From: Primula veris
Taxonomy: Eukaryota; Streptophyta; Magnoliopsida; Ericales; Primulaceae
Assembly (NCBI GenBank): GCA_963682055.1
Contig: OY821743.1
Span: forward strand, 13,923,566 to 13,987,565
Direction of reading: 5' to 3'
DNA: 64,000 nucleotides
Position 1 is the stretch's first letter. Every line of letters starts with the position of its first letter. A program made the translations under genes and the position numbers. Shown in pieces: positions 46,394 through 56,529 of the stretch. The notes below the pieces were generated by a model. The model saw nothing but the letters and a program-made list of their open reading frames with translations, was not told the origin of the DNA and ran no database searches.

Positions 46394-46825
46394 GTAGTGA
46401 AACTCTTATCATTTTCACTACAGTTAAGTAAGGTTAGGAAAGGGGTGGGATGATCAACCCTAAATCGGCGCGATGTGCTTATTTGCTGTTTATAATGTGC
46501 ATTTGATATTTGTAATGTTAAATTATAAGAACCGTTAGATCTGTATTATTGTGTAGCATTCTAAACCGTTAGATATATAGACGGTTATGTGGCAGATAGT
46601 TAGACGATGACATGTGTTAAGTCATCAACAGCACAGATTATTGCGGTTATATTCTACAAATAACTGCCGGCGGTCATTTCTACTTTCAAATTATTATATA
46701 TAGGGTTGAATGTAACAGTTTTAGAACAAGTCAAATAATAAGAAATTTGTGTTCTTTTAATTCCAGTTCTGTCCAAATCCGATCACATTTTCGTTTTACA
46801 TGTAAACTACATTCTGAATACTACG
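46394..46825. mobile_element. 432-bp LTR-like insertion with CACTCT flanks
   Basis: CACTCT occurs at 46388-46393 and 46826-46831 and brackets DNA absent from the sister region at 37830-38095. The insert has a TATA-like ATTATATATAGGG near 46692 followed by ATAATAAGAAATTTGTGTTC, as in a copia-type LTR. The ends (GTAGTGAAA...AATACTACG) lack a clear TG...CA pair. A hairpin CTGTAGTGAAA/TTTTCACTACAG lies at the left edge. A solo LTR is plausible. Confidence 0.45.
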
Positions 46826-47204
46826 CACTCTTACATATACATATATATAAAAGAAAATATATCCAATGGAGGGAAAAAAGTATCCAAAAATCATGACTTA
46901 CTGTGAGAGTATTAATTCGCAATATCAGCACATTGCAGCTGTACTCTTAACCGTCTTGACCGTAATGATGGATGGCCTCCAAAATACCACTCCAATCTGA
47001 AATTAGCATTTCCTTCATAATAGCATCCATTCTCTCCATAATCTTTCTCTTAGTCGCTGGAGCCTCTGATCCACAATCGAGATCAAGCGGAATTCAAATA
47101 TTTTCCCCCCATGAACACCATTAAATGCAAACCAAACCAATCAGTAATCTAAACAATTGTACCAAATTTGAAATAAGGAGATCTTAACAATGTCACAGGC
47201 AGAT
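46826..47204 (-). pseudogene. Block C exon-like segment, copy 2
   Basis: The minus strand reads SEAPATKRKIMERMDAIMKE and then MLISDWSGILEAIHHYGQDG, then a stop; a CTCACA/GTAAGT donor is kept near 46905. It is the sister of 38130-38290 and 57545-57725. The longer open stretch here supports former coding, but no family is recognised. Confidence 0.4.
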
Positions 47205-47694
47205 GCTGAAGAAAGAGAGCAAAAAATTAATCATACGTTTCCAAATTAAGAAAACTCTGTTTAATCTTCTAAAACAAAAACTGAAGAAAGGCACTATTGG
47301 GGAAGAAAGAAACAGTTTTTTTTCTGGACTAAAGCCCCTTATCGGACTTGAACCGATGACTTACGTTTACTCTACCGCTGAGCTAAAAGGGCCTTCAAGT
47401 TATTAAAACAGGAATAAACCAAAATAGTTTGTTTTCTAGTTTTCGTCTTGGATCCCCAAAAAGATAAACATGTAAACAAATAATTTTTTTGGATCCTTCT
47501 CTTCGCAAAACCCTGTAAGTTGGTTAGAAACTGTAAATGAATTAAAAGTAGATATTATACCAAAATAAGTTCAAATTCTTGGTTGGAAGATAGAGAAGAA
47601 TCCAATTCCCATTCGTTCGCAAATTTAGAGTAAAATCTGGACCGACATTTCAAGGACCACCTCTGCAACTGAAAAGCAAACAACTATCACAAAT
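47205..47694. repeat. Segmental duplication block B, third (partial) copy, left half
   Basis: Matches 44640-45125 and 56530-57000. It begins abruptly after block C at about 47210, which marks a rearrangement junction. The other half lies beyond the chromovirus at 53941-54110. Contains trnT-like copy c. Confidence 0.75.
47333..47393 (-). pseudogene. trnT-GGU-like tRNA pseudogene, copy c (anticodon arm lost)
   Basis: The minus strand has GCCCTTTTAGCTCAGCGG, TAGAGTAAACGTAAGTCATC, GGTTCAAGTCCGATAAGGGG, C. It shares the anticodon-arm deletion with copy b but keeps better T-arm and acceptor pairing. The minus-strand D-arm (box A) and GGTTCAAGTCC (box B) look intact. Confidence 0.65.
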
Positions 47695-48350
47695 TGTAAT
47701 GATACTGTAATTAATACAAGTAATGATGTGGGAAGCAAGACCAATTCGGATAAGGAATGGATCACCTACTCTCGTAAAGGAAAGAATTCCACAGGGTCAA
47801 GGCCAATTAAGGTAGATCAAAGAGGAATTGAGTTGATAAAGAGAAGAGAAGAAAAGAAGCTACCTTCATATTGCAATCAATTGAAAGTAATATTGAAGAA
47901 AGGGGTTTAAATCGCAGCCATAGGATATTAATTGAAAGGAACGGTGGTGATACAAGCAAAGACACTCCTATTGGGCTAATGGATAGTGGGCAAGGCCTGT
48001 TAGGCCCAAGTCCAGCTACTCCCAGCTCCTCTCTCTTTGCTAATGATAGTGTGCCAGATGGCAACATCCTATCATTTGGAAACTAAGAGACGTTAGATTA
48101 TTCTATTACTACTGTAAATACCAAATGTGGTATGTAGTAGGGTTTTATGCAAGAATTTGGCTGTCATTTCTTTTCTAGCTAGCTTAGTTGCTATTTCCGT
48201 TGTAATTTTCGATTATCTTTCGATTACGGTCTTTTGTACTAGAATTCTCGCTTGAAGTAATATTAAAAAAATACGAAAATTACCCCAAAATTATCGCTGC
48301 TACTTATTATTACACTTTTAATTATAAATATTGTTGTGAGACTCTTCTCA
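47695..48350 (+). repeat. Reina/Galadriel-like 5' LTR
   Basis: 656 bp from TGTAATGATACTGTAATTAA to GTGAGACTCTTCTCA. ORFs at 47728 and 47871 are inside the LTR and are not genes. Confidence 0.93.
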
Positions 48351-48352
48351 AC

Positions 48353-48364
48353 TGGTATCAGAGC
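48353..48364 (+). other. Primer-binding site (tRNA-Met)
   Basis: TGGTATCAGAGC starts two bases after the LTR. Confidence 0.92.
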
Positions 48365-48382
48365 CAACTCAGTAGTCGATTG

Positions 48383-49890
48383 AATGGGTACTCATAACTG
48401 AGGGGATCTTGGCGAACGTAAGAGCACAGCAAGATGAGATGCGGCAAACGATGGACATACGATTGCTGGAGCAACAGCAAAACCTGCAACAACAAATACA
48501 AACATTATCACAACAGATACAGTCTTTGGCTAATCTAAGTGGTAATAGAAACTTAAATCACCAATCTATTGTGAACCTTAACCCTCCCCACCCCAACTCC
48601 ATTCCGGCAAACACCACTCCTCCAACATCCCACTCTAGTAGGGTTTTTTAAATCACCCACCTTCAAACTCAAACACTCCTTCCTCCTCTAGAAACCAACC
48701 CCCACTCCGCACCAATGCTGCCAATCACACCACCCCTCCAAACACACTATACAACCAAAATGTTGCTCCTTTCCAAAACCTACCTGGTCCTTTCCCTCTG
48801 CAAAATCCACCTCACCATCAACTCACTTACTTACCACAGCCTCCTCTCTTAAATAATTTTTCAAACACCCCTCACCATATGAACCATTCTTATATTCAAC
48901 AACCAAATTACTCTTATCACCCTATGTACCAAAATAACCAAACTTTTAACTCCCCAGTAAATAATTTTTCAAACACCCCTCACCATATGAACCATTCTTA
49001 TATTCAACAACCAAATTACTCTTATCACCCTATGTACCAAAATAACCAAACTTTTAACTCCCCAGGTTCACCTAGTAGAAATTTTCACACAAATGCTCCC
49101 CACAATTTTCCACAAGTACAAATGAAAAGTTTAAAAGTGGATTTTCCTATCTTAAATGGAGAATAATGTCATGAATGGTTGTATAAAGCCACTCAAATTT
49201 TTTTCCACTACCAAATACCCGAGGAACAAAAATTGACCTTGATATCTATGCACCTTGAGGGACGGGCTTTGGATTGGTTCCAAGATATGGTGGCTTCTAA
49301 CAGCATGACTACATGGGAGCAGTTCTCTAGAGACCTACTAACCAGGTTTCAAGATGGTATGTATACAGACCCATTGAGCTCTTTAATTAATGTGAAGCAA
49401 ACTTCTACCGTGGAAGAATATAAGAGTCGGTTTGAGGAAGCTGCTAATAGGGTACGAGGCCTAAGTGAAGATTTTAAACTGAGTTTTTCTTGAATGGTTT
49501 ACGAGAAGAGATTAAACCAATAGTGAAAATGTTGTATCCCCACACAGTTAATACTGCTTACTTCTCTAGCTAAACATCAAGAAGAAAACATAGCAGTGAC
49601 TAAAAAGGCCCTACTAAGGTCTCAAAATACCAATTTGGCAAAAAATAATGCTAATTCCTCGTCTAATAAGCCTAGAGAGGGCGTTAAACCTTACCCTGTG
49701 CAAAGGATCTCGGAGAAAGAAGCTATGGAACGACGAATTAAAAAGTTGTGTTTCCATTGCGATGAAAAATTTATTAGGGGGCATGTGTGCAAAAACCCTA
49801 AATTATTCATTATTAAGCAACTTTTCTCTCTGTGGGATGAAAATGAAGATAATGAGATGGGTCCAAAGAGTGACACCATCCTGATTAATA
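48383..49890 (+). pseudogene. Gag with zinc knuckle, broken
   Basis: A first frame (about 48409-48651) is a Gln-rich coiled-coil-like stretch (RLLEQQQNLQQQIQTLSQQI). After a frameshift comes an Asn/Pro/Tyr-rich region with a 36-residue internal duplication, then the gag core: TAA at 49164 interrupts it, then YKATQIFFHYQIPEEQKLTL and HLEGRALDWFQDMV. Another frameshift occurs near 49490. The C-terminus reads CFHCDEKFIRGHVC (49747-49790), the RNA-binding knuckle. ATG at 48383 may be the original start, but TGA follows within six codons. Confidence 0.85.
48851..49066. repeat. 108-bp in-frame direct duplication in gag
   Basis: Two adjacent 108-base units encode NNFSNTPHHMNHSYIQQPNY then SYHPMYQNNQTFNSP twice, with no visible difference apart from the junction. 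The exact multiple of three kept the frame open. Confidence 0.85.
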
Positions 49891-50367
49891 TTAATGAAAA
49901 TGAACAAGGGGAAACCACCAGAAATTACCTTACAAGCACTCACTGGAAACCACTCCACCTCTTCTCTTAGGTTGTCGGGATCAATACATGGACAGGGGGT
50001 GTTTATTCTGGTTGATACTGGCTCTACACACAACTTTGTTGACCCAAAATTAGCTGATAAACTGCAGCTACCTGTGCAACAAAAGAAGCAAGTCCAAGTT
50101 AAAGTTGTGAATGGTGACTTATTAAGTAGCCAAGGGTTATCTACACAAGTGCCTTTAAAATTACAGAATCAAGAGTTTAAAGTGGACTTTTTACCGTTAC
50201 CATTGATTGGTTATGATGCGATTATGGGGGTACAATGGCTCAAACAGTTCGGGCCTATCGTCTGTGACTTTGAGCAGTTAACTATGAAGATAAAATGGAA
50301 GGGTAAAGAAGCATGTCTACACGGGTTAAAACAAAATGCCAACTCAGTGGAAGTGTTGGGAGTATAG
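49891..50367 (+). pseudogene. Aspartic protease region
   Basis: The frame carries FILVDTGSTHNFVDPKLADK, with the DTG catalytic triplet, and the flap/C-terminal hallmark IGYDAIMGVQWLKQ. It lies in a different frame from the gag knuckle and overlaps its end. The frame closes at 50367. Confidence 0.9.
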
Positions 50368-50479
50368 ACAGGGTATGAAATTCCCATCACAAGGATATCT
50401 ACTACAAATTTGGGCCTTAGAAAAAGAAGATGAAATGGAAACAGAACCAGGGATTCAAAAAGTTCTCCAAGCTAATAAA

Positions 50480-51250
50480 GTGTATTTGCTGAACCTACTG
50501 AACTTCCACCTATGAGGGATCATGAACACCACATTGGGCTTAATCAAGGCACAAACTCTATATCGGTAAGGCCATACAGGTATCCGCACTTCCAAAAAGG
50601 AGAAATGGAAAAATTGGTAGATGAGCTACTTAAGCTAGGTTTTGTGAGGCCACTATCCAATCTCCTTTTTCCTCACCTGTGTTACTAGTAAACAAAGAAG
50701 ATGGCTCATGGAGGCTATGCATTGATTACAGGGCCCTCAACAAGGCTACCGTTAAAGATAAATTTCCTATTCCTGTGGTGAATGAACGAATTATTAGATG
50801 AATTATCTGGGGCAAATGTGTTTAGTAAATTAGACTTAAGGTCTGGCTATCATCAAATTCGAATGGCAACTGAGGACATACCAAAAACAGCGTTTAGAAC
50901 TCATCAAGGCCACTTTGAGTTTCTAGTGATGTCTTTTGGTCTTACTAACGCCCCTGCCACTTTTCAAAGTTTGATGAACCAAGTGTTTAAACCGTATTTG
51001 GGTAAGTTTATCTTGGTGTTCTTTGACGACAAACTAATTAACAGCAGTGACTATACCACTCACTTACAACACTTGGAAATAACCCTCAAACTTATGAAAC
51101 AGCACCAACTTTATGCAAAATCTTCTAAGTGTAAATTTGGTATGCAAGAAATAGACTATTTGGGGCATATTATATCTGGTAAGGGAGTGCAAGCTGACCC
51201 AAAAAAAATTGAAGATATGCTTAAATGGCCGGCTCCCAAGAATTTAAAAT
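50480..51250 (+). pseudogene. Reverse transcriptase
   Basis: The start of RT (about 50560-50780) is frameshifted, with [19 protein letters not shown] readable. From 50782 a 237-codon frame reads [35 protein letters not shown] and the active site FFDD (both Asp present, 51025-51030), then thumb and connection sequences ([16 protein letters not shown]). The catalytic residues are intact even though the ORF is not. Confidence 0.93.
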
Positions 51251-51812
51251 CGTTGAGAGGATTTTTGGGCCTCACCGGGTATTACCGGAAATTCAGAAAA
51301 GGATATGGAGGAATAGCCAAACCTTTAACTGATTTGTTAAAAAAGAACGCCTTTCACTGGAGCATGGAGGCTAAGTTGGCCTTTAATAGCTTAAAAGAAG
51401 CCGTCACCTCTCCTCCTGTATTGGCACTTCCTACTTTGAGAAACCCTTTGTCATCGAATGTGATGCCTCCGGACTTGGCATTGGAGCTGTACTGATGCAA
51501 GAAAAGAAACCGGTATCATATTTCAGTCAAGGGTTAAAGGGAAAATCAATTATCATGTCTACTTATGAAAAAGAACTATTTGCCCTAATTCAAGCAGTGA
51601 AGAAGTGGAGACCTTATTTACTAGGTCAAGAGTTTGTTAAAAAAACAGACCATCAGAGCTTGAAGTTTCTCCTTGAGCAAAAAATAGACACAGTCACACA
51701 ACAAAAGTGGATAACTAAACTGCTAGGTTACCACTTCCGAATTGAGTACAAACAAGGAATTGCTAATAAGGTGGCTGATGGGCTTCTAGAAGGGATGAAG
51801 GATCCACACTAA
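51251..51812 (+). pseudogene. RNase H
   Basis: A frameshift near 51450 splits the domain. The second part (51495-51812) reads KPVSYFSQGLKGK, STYEKELFALIQAVKKWRPY and KKTDHQSLKFLLEQK. The usual first Asp region ([13 protein letters not shown]) is readable only in a shifted frame. Confidence 0.9.
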
Positions 51813-51838
51813 TGTTATCGACTTGCTGGGTAACATAA

Positions 51839-52560
51839 GTGTGTGAGCCAATCCCCAATTTTTTTGAAGAATTAAAAGCTGCATATAAGGGGGACTATGT
51901 TGTTATGAAATTAATAAATGCAGTGCAAACGAAATTACCTGGTATGGACTATTATTTTATTCTTGATGGGGTGCTATTATACAAAGAAAGAATGGTAGTG
52001 CCAAAAAACAATGAGCTCAGGACCACAATTCTTCAATATTTACATGATGACCCTCTCTCTGGTCATGGTGGTGTGACTAAAACTTTGCAAAAAGCTCATA
52101 AAGAATTTTTCTGGTTTGGTATGAAAAATGATGTGATACAATACATAGCTTCGTGTGAAGTGTGTCAAACATGCAAATTCGACCAACATAAGCCCAGTGG
52201 TCTATTGCAACCCCTTTCTCTCCCCAATGACACTTGGCAAGAAGTGACAATGGATTTCATAGAAGGCATACCTAATTCGGAGGGATATTCCGTAATTTGG
52301 GTAGTGGTGGACCGATTATCAAAATACGCCCACTTTACCCCCCTCAAACACCCTTATAATGCTGCAACATTGGCCTCTACTTTCATGAAAAATATTTTTA
52401 AGTTGCACGGTATGCCACTTTCTACTGTCTCGGACAGGGACACTATCTTTACTAGCGACTTTTGGAAGGAGATCTTTAAACTAATGGGGACTAAGCTTAA
52501 GTATAGCACTGCATACCACCCACAAACAGATGGCCCAAGCGAGATTGTAAACAAAGGATT
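51839..52560 (+). pseudogene. Integrase core
   Basis: Zinc-binding HHCC-like region (LHDDPLSGHGGVTKTLQKAH, CEVCQTCK) and DDE core: Asp in TMDFIEGIP, Asp in VSDRDTIF and Glu in DGPSEIVNKGLE. The frame drifts after about 52560. GPSE replaces the usual GQSE. Confidence 0.92.
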
Positions 52561-52599
52561 GGAGACATTTGAGGTGCTTTACCTCAGAAAAAACCAAAA

Positions 52600-53309
52600 T
52601 TATGTGCTAAATGGTTGTATATGGCAGAGTGGTGTTATAACACTTCTCACCACACTGCTATTAATACGACTCCCTATTTTGCTAATTATGGGAGAGACCA
52701 ACCTAAACTACTCAACCCTTTGCAAGGAACCAGCTCCAATGGAGAGGTCCAAGTTTGGTCCAAAGAGCATGAAGAAAGTGTACATATGTTGAAATTGCAA
52801 TTATTAAAAGCACAAAAGAGAATGAAAGTGCAAGCGGATGTGAAAAGGAAAGAAAAAGAATTCCAAGTGGGTTATTGGGTCTATCTAAAATTACAGCCTT
52901 ATTATAGACAACAAACTGTGATTCAACGAAAAAAATTTAAAGTTATCAGAGATATTATGGTCCCTTTAAAGTGCTTCAAAGAATAGGAGCAGTAGCTTAT
53001 AAGCTAGAGCTGCCCCAAACAAGCGCAATACATCCAACTTTTCATATCTCGCAATTAAAGGCAAAAGTACACAGAGATATAACAGTCCAAAGTTGCTTAC
53101 CTTACACCAACAGCAAGGGAGAGTTGCTTCCTGTACCCATGAGAATTCTTCAACAACGAAAAATGGTGAAGAAAGGAAAAGCACGAACTGAAGTCCTAGT
53201 CCAGTAGGAAGGCCAATCTCCAGAAGAAGCTTCTTGGGAATTGTGGAATAAACTAGCAAAAAATTATCCCCACCTTGAGGACAAGGTGTCTTTTCAAGTT
53301 GGAGGAAGT
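52600..53309 (+). pseudogene. Integrase C-terminus with chromodomain
   Basis: The frame at 52615 reads AEWCYNTSHHTAINTTPYFA, then that at 52971 reads LQRIGAVAYKLELPQTSAIH, PTFHISQLK. The chromodomain starts TEVLVQ, is cut by TAG at 53205-53207 (Trp expected) and continues EGQSPEEASWELWNKL then HLEDKVSFQ. A GTTGGAGGAAG purine tract precedes the 3' LTR. Confidence 0.88.
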
Positions 53310-53935
53310 TGTAATGATACTGCAATTAATACAAGTAATGACGTGGGAAGAAAGACCAATTGGGATAAAAAATGGATCACCTACTATCGTAAAGGAAAGA
53401 ATTCCCAAGGATCAAGGCCAATTGAGGTAGATCAAAGAGGAATTGAGTTGATAAAGAGAAGAGAAAAAAAGAAGCTACCTTTAGGATTCATATTGCAATC
53501 AATTGAAAGTAATATTGAAGAAATGGGTTTAAATCGCAGCCATAATCGAAAGGAACGGTGGTGATACAAGTAAAGACACTCCTATTGGGCTAATGGATAG
53601 TGGGCAAGGCCTGTTAGGCCCAAATACAAGTAAAGACACTCTCTTTGCTAATGATAGTGCGCCACATGGCAACATCCTATCATCTGGAAACTAAGAGACG
53701 TTAGATTATTCTATTACTACTATAAATACCTTAATGTGGTCTGTAGTAGGTTTTATGCAAGAATTTGGCTGTCATTTCTTTTCTAGCTAACTTAGTTGCT
53801 ATTTTCGATTATCTTTCGATTACCGTCTTTTGTACTAGATTTGTCGCTTGAAGTAATATTAAAAAAATACCAAAATTATCGCTGCTACTTATTATTACAC
53901 TTTTAATTACAAATCTTGTTGTGAGACTCTTCTCA
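53310..53935 (+). repeat. Reina/Galadriel-like 3' LTR
   Basis: 626 bp from TGTAATGATACTGCAATTAA to GTGAGACTCTTCTCA. Compared with the 5' LTR it has several substitutions, an internal ACAAGTAAAGACACTC repeat in place of part of the sequence, and a few small deletions. Confidence 0.93.
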
Positions 53936-53940
53936 CAAAT

Positions 53941-54112
53941 CGAGAAGATAAATACAATACAGACTAAAAAGAAGAGAAACTAAGATGGATTAAACAAAAC
54001 AACATAATGAGGTAAACCAGAAAAACCTTAAATCTCCAATTGGAATCAGCTAACAGGACAGTAATGGTAGATTACTCCCCAAAGGTTAAATTTTTTTAGA
54101 AGGGTTTCTAAA
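53941..54112. repeat. Segmental duplication block B, third copy, right half
   Basis: Continues 47205-47694 after the insertion and matches 45136-45310 and 57000-57175, then stops abruptly at GGGTTTCTAAATAG where the promoter/leader copy 3 begins. Blocks C and D are absent, so this is a deletion or rearrangement junction. Confidence 0.75.
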
Positions 54113-54180
54113 TAGTGTTTGTATCGACTCTGACACGGAAATCGCTGTATATATATATAGAGAGAGAGAGAGGGAATAGT
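54113..54180 (-). promoter_or_regulatory. Minus-strand promoter and leader start, copy 3 (truncated)
   Basis: The minus strand reads CTATATATATATACAGCGAT, then TTCCGTGTCAGAGTCGATAC, AAACAC, and is then joined to block B. The TATA core and leader start are kept, but the CT-rich patch and splice donor are lost. Confidence 0.4.
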
Positions 54181-55312
54181 AGAGGCGGTGGCGTCAAACG
54201 TAGGCAGATTTTTTTACGTGCAATTAATAACACCGACTTATTGTATTTAATATTTTTATTTACCGAACAAACTTTACTAAATATTCTAATTAAATTTTTA
54301 AATTATCATTCTGATTAAAAGAACTAACTTATAGTTTAAATGTAATATTGTATGATTAAATTTTAAAAAATAATATTTCGACACTTTTGTGAACAATTTA
54401 TTAATCAGACAAAATTGCACGTAATTTCGTTTAGTACATTTAGATGGGGACGGAGGAATTACTAATTAATAGTTGATTTTTAAAATTAAAAAATTTGTAG
54501 TGGACATGATGAATAGTTGAACCAAGTCGAACAAGAATAATATTGACACTAGTTCTAAATTGACGATCAATAAGATTTGAGGGGTCAATTAGCTGGTCTT
54601 CGGAGTGACCAAATAAAAAAAACTCAATAATAGACTTATTAAAAAAAACCCACAAAAATCCTTAAAATCAAGAAAATTAAAAATTAAAAAACAATAAAAG
54701 AACTCAACAAATTTTTAAAAAAATTAAAAAAATTCGTTTCATAGACACTATAATGGATAATATTATATATCAATGACAGTCTATATACTAATAACAATAG
54801 GATAAAAGTCAAACATACAGTCTAGTAGACAATCTAATATATTACTCATGTCTAATGACCAATACAATCGACAATGCTATAAGCAATTTAAATATAGTCT
54901 ATCAAATAAATTAATCAAACACTCTTTAGATGGCATAAAATACAATCTAACAAACAAATTAATAATCTAATGAACAAATAGCCATCCACTGACAAACTGC
55001 AATTAAATAATAACAATAATCTAAGGTACTAATAAAAAGGAAAGTCATAGTATGTAACTTATTTCAAAAAAATAGTATGCAACTTAATCTAGATTCAGAC
55101 TGAAACTGGAATAATTATAAATTGACTGGTCAATTCTGTAAATTTTCTAGTATAGGTTTCAAACGGTTTGATTTCCCTAATTTAAGGTCATATTCGAGTC
55201 AATTTATAAGTTGTGGACCAATTTACAATTAATCTTGTTTCATCGAATTTACAAATCTGGTCCCTGGCGAAAATAATCTGCAGATACATTTGGATTAGCT
55301 CCACCACCGGAT
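54181..55312. repeat. Duplicated upstream DNA, copy 3
   Basis: 54205-54660 matches 18780-19560 and 54740-55312 matches 40220-40714 and 19700-20121. It lacks the copia remnant present in copy 2. No gene; the minus ORF at 54440 is not conserved as a frame. Confidence 0.65.
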
Positions 55313-55399
55313 ATGGCAGCTATGGCTGTGGACGACGACGTCGTCACCACCACACCATCAAGGTCGCCGCAAAGTTCCAGAGAAAGAGTTATAGAGTGA
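55313..55399 (+). CDS. Short conserved ORF (MAAMAVDDDVV...), copy 3
   Basis: 28 codons, MAAMAVDDDVVTTTPSRSPQ then SSRERVIE and a stop. It differs from copy 2 at a few residues only. Function unknown. Confidence 0.25.
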   Translation: MAAMAVDDDVVTTTPSRSPQSSRERVIE

Positions 55400-55559
55400 A
55401 GGTGACCTCTGTGATGACGGTGCTAACCGAGGAGAGAGAACGAAGGAGAGAAAGAGAGAGAGAGAACAAGAATAGTCAAGTAAAATTATGTTTTAAAAAA
55501 AAACGTATATATTAAGTTAAAAAGAACAGTGGTATTAAAGGGGAAGGAGTATTATACAG

Positions 55560-56250
55560 TCGGATCCGGATACCTTTTATACGCCAACCACGGCATCAAT
55601 GAACAAAAAATTGTAAGAGCGGAAGCACCTGCCTGTTGGAAATGCACTGTTTAGCCAAAGAAACACACCCTTCCTTGCAAATGTATTAAAATTCCAACGG
55701 GCCTTATCTTCCACGTCTGCTTGCCCAATTTGTGGGAACGATTTAGAGTGCACATTAAATGTAGTTTGGGAGTGTAATGCGGCTAAGAATGTTCGGAGAC
55801 AATTCATTAAGGCACAACACCAACGAGAATTCTTTTCTTTGCAACTTTAAACATGGATGACTGGGGAGTATCAAAGAGAAACTGGTTTCTTTTCTTTGCA
55901 ACTTTAAACATGGATGACTGGGGAGTATCAAAGAGAAACTGGTTTCTACTTGAAAATCATGGTAAAATATTTCTGTGAAATACTGCTATATTTTGGTTTT
56001 GGAGAAACAAGGCTGACCAGAATTTCAATATCCATTGAATTCAATGGGATAGATCATTGATTTGGTCCGTAACTTTTTGACAGGGTGGTATCACGCCGGA
56101 ATACAGAGTCATGTTACATAGCGTCCTTCACAACTTGGTACTACGATCAAAGTTAATGCAGACACGATACATCTTTGCTCCGAGATGTGAACCTGTACAT
56201 AAATAAATTCATTATCTAAGGAAGGGTAATAGTAATACTACACCAAAAGT
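55560..56250 (+). pseudogene. LINE-type zinc-binding RT / RNase H relic, copy 3
   Basis: The frame reads NVLKFQRALSSTSACPICGN, DLECTLNVVWECNAAKNVRR and QFIKAQHQREFFSLQL before a TAA. This copy keeps CPIC, the first pair of zinc ligands, and WEC. After the stop comes the same linker and RNase H start as in copies 1 and 2, frame-shifted. Confidence 0.6.
55834..55947. repeat. 57-bp tandem duplication
   Basis: TTTCTTTGCAACTTTAAACA through GAGAAACTGGTTTCT occurs twice in a row with no visible difference. Copies 1 and 2 have one unit. Confidence 0.85.
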
Positions 56251-56529
56251 CAAAGAAAAAAATGCCTCTTACATGAGGTTTATTTGCTTGCAGATTTTAA
56301 GCAATTAAATTCATTTTAAGGAAAAAATTGTCTATCCAGCTACTGAGCACAAAAGCTACAACGAAATAAGGCTACAACTAATAACACCTGCATCATTTCC
56401 ATTTTCTTATGGAACATTGAAACCAGTCAAAATTTATGGAACTTATGGAACATTGAAACCAGTCCAAATTTAGAAGACCATAAAAAACTTTTTAAACCGG
56501 TATCATATTTCTTTATAAAGCAGCTTCTG
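56251..56529. repeat. Rearrangement junction between upstream DNA and block F
   Basis: Up to about 56405 the sequence follows 41600-41790; from 56410 (ATGGAACATTGAAACCAGTC, repeated twice in 40 bases) it follows 44555-44640. About 2.8 kb present in copy 2 is missing here, including block F. Confidence 0.7.

Larger units (their letters stand above)
47695..53935 (+). mobile_element. Reina/Galadriel-like Ty3/gypsy chromovirus, complete insertion, defective
   Basis: 6,241 bp with short LTRs, a Met-tRNA primer site, gag, protease, RT, RNase H, integrase and a C-terminal chromodomain. CAAAT flanks both ends (47690-47694 and 53936-53940), and the same host sequence without the insertion occurs at 45100-45145 and 56965-57010. 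A short LTR, the CX2CX7HXC knuckle and the HLEDKVSF tail after the chromodomain point to the Reina/Galadriel chromoviruses. Many frameshifts and stops make it non-functional. Confidence 0.93.
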
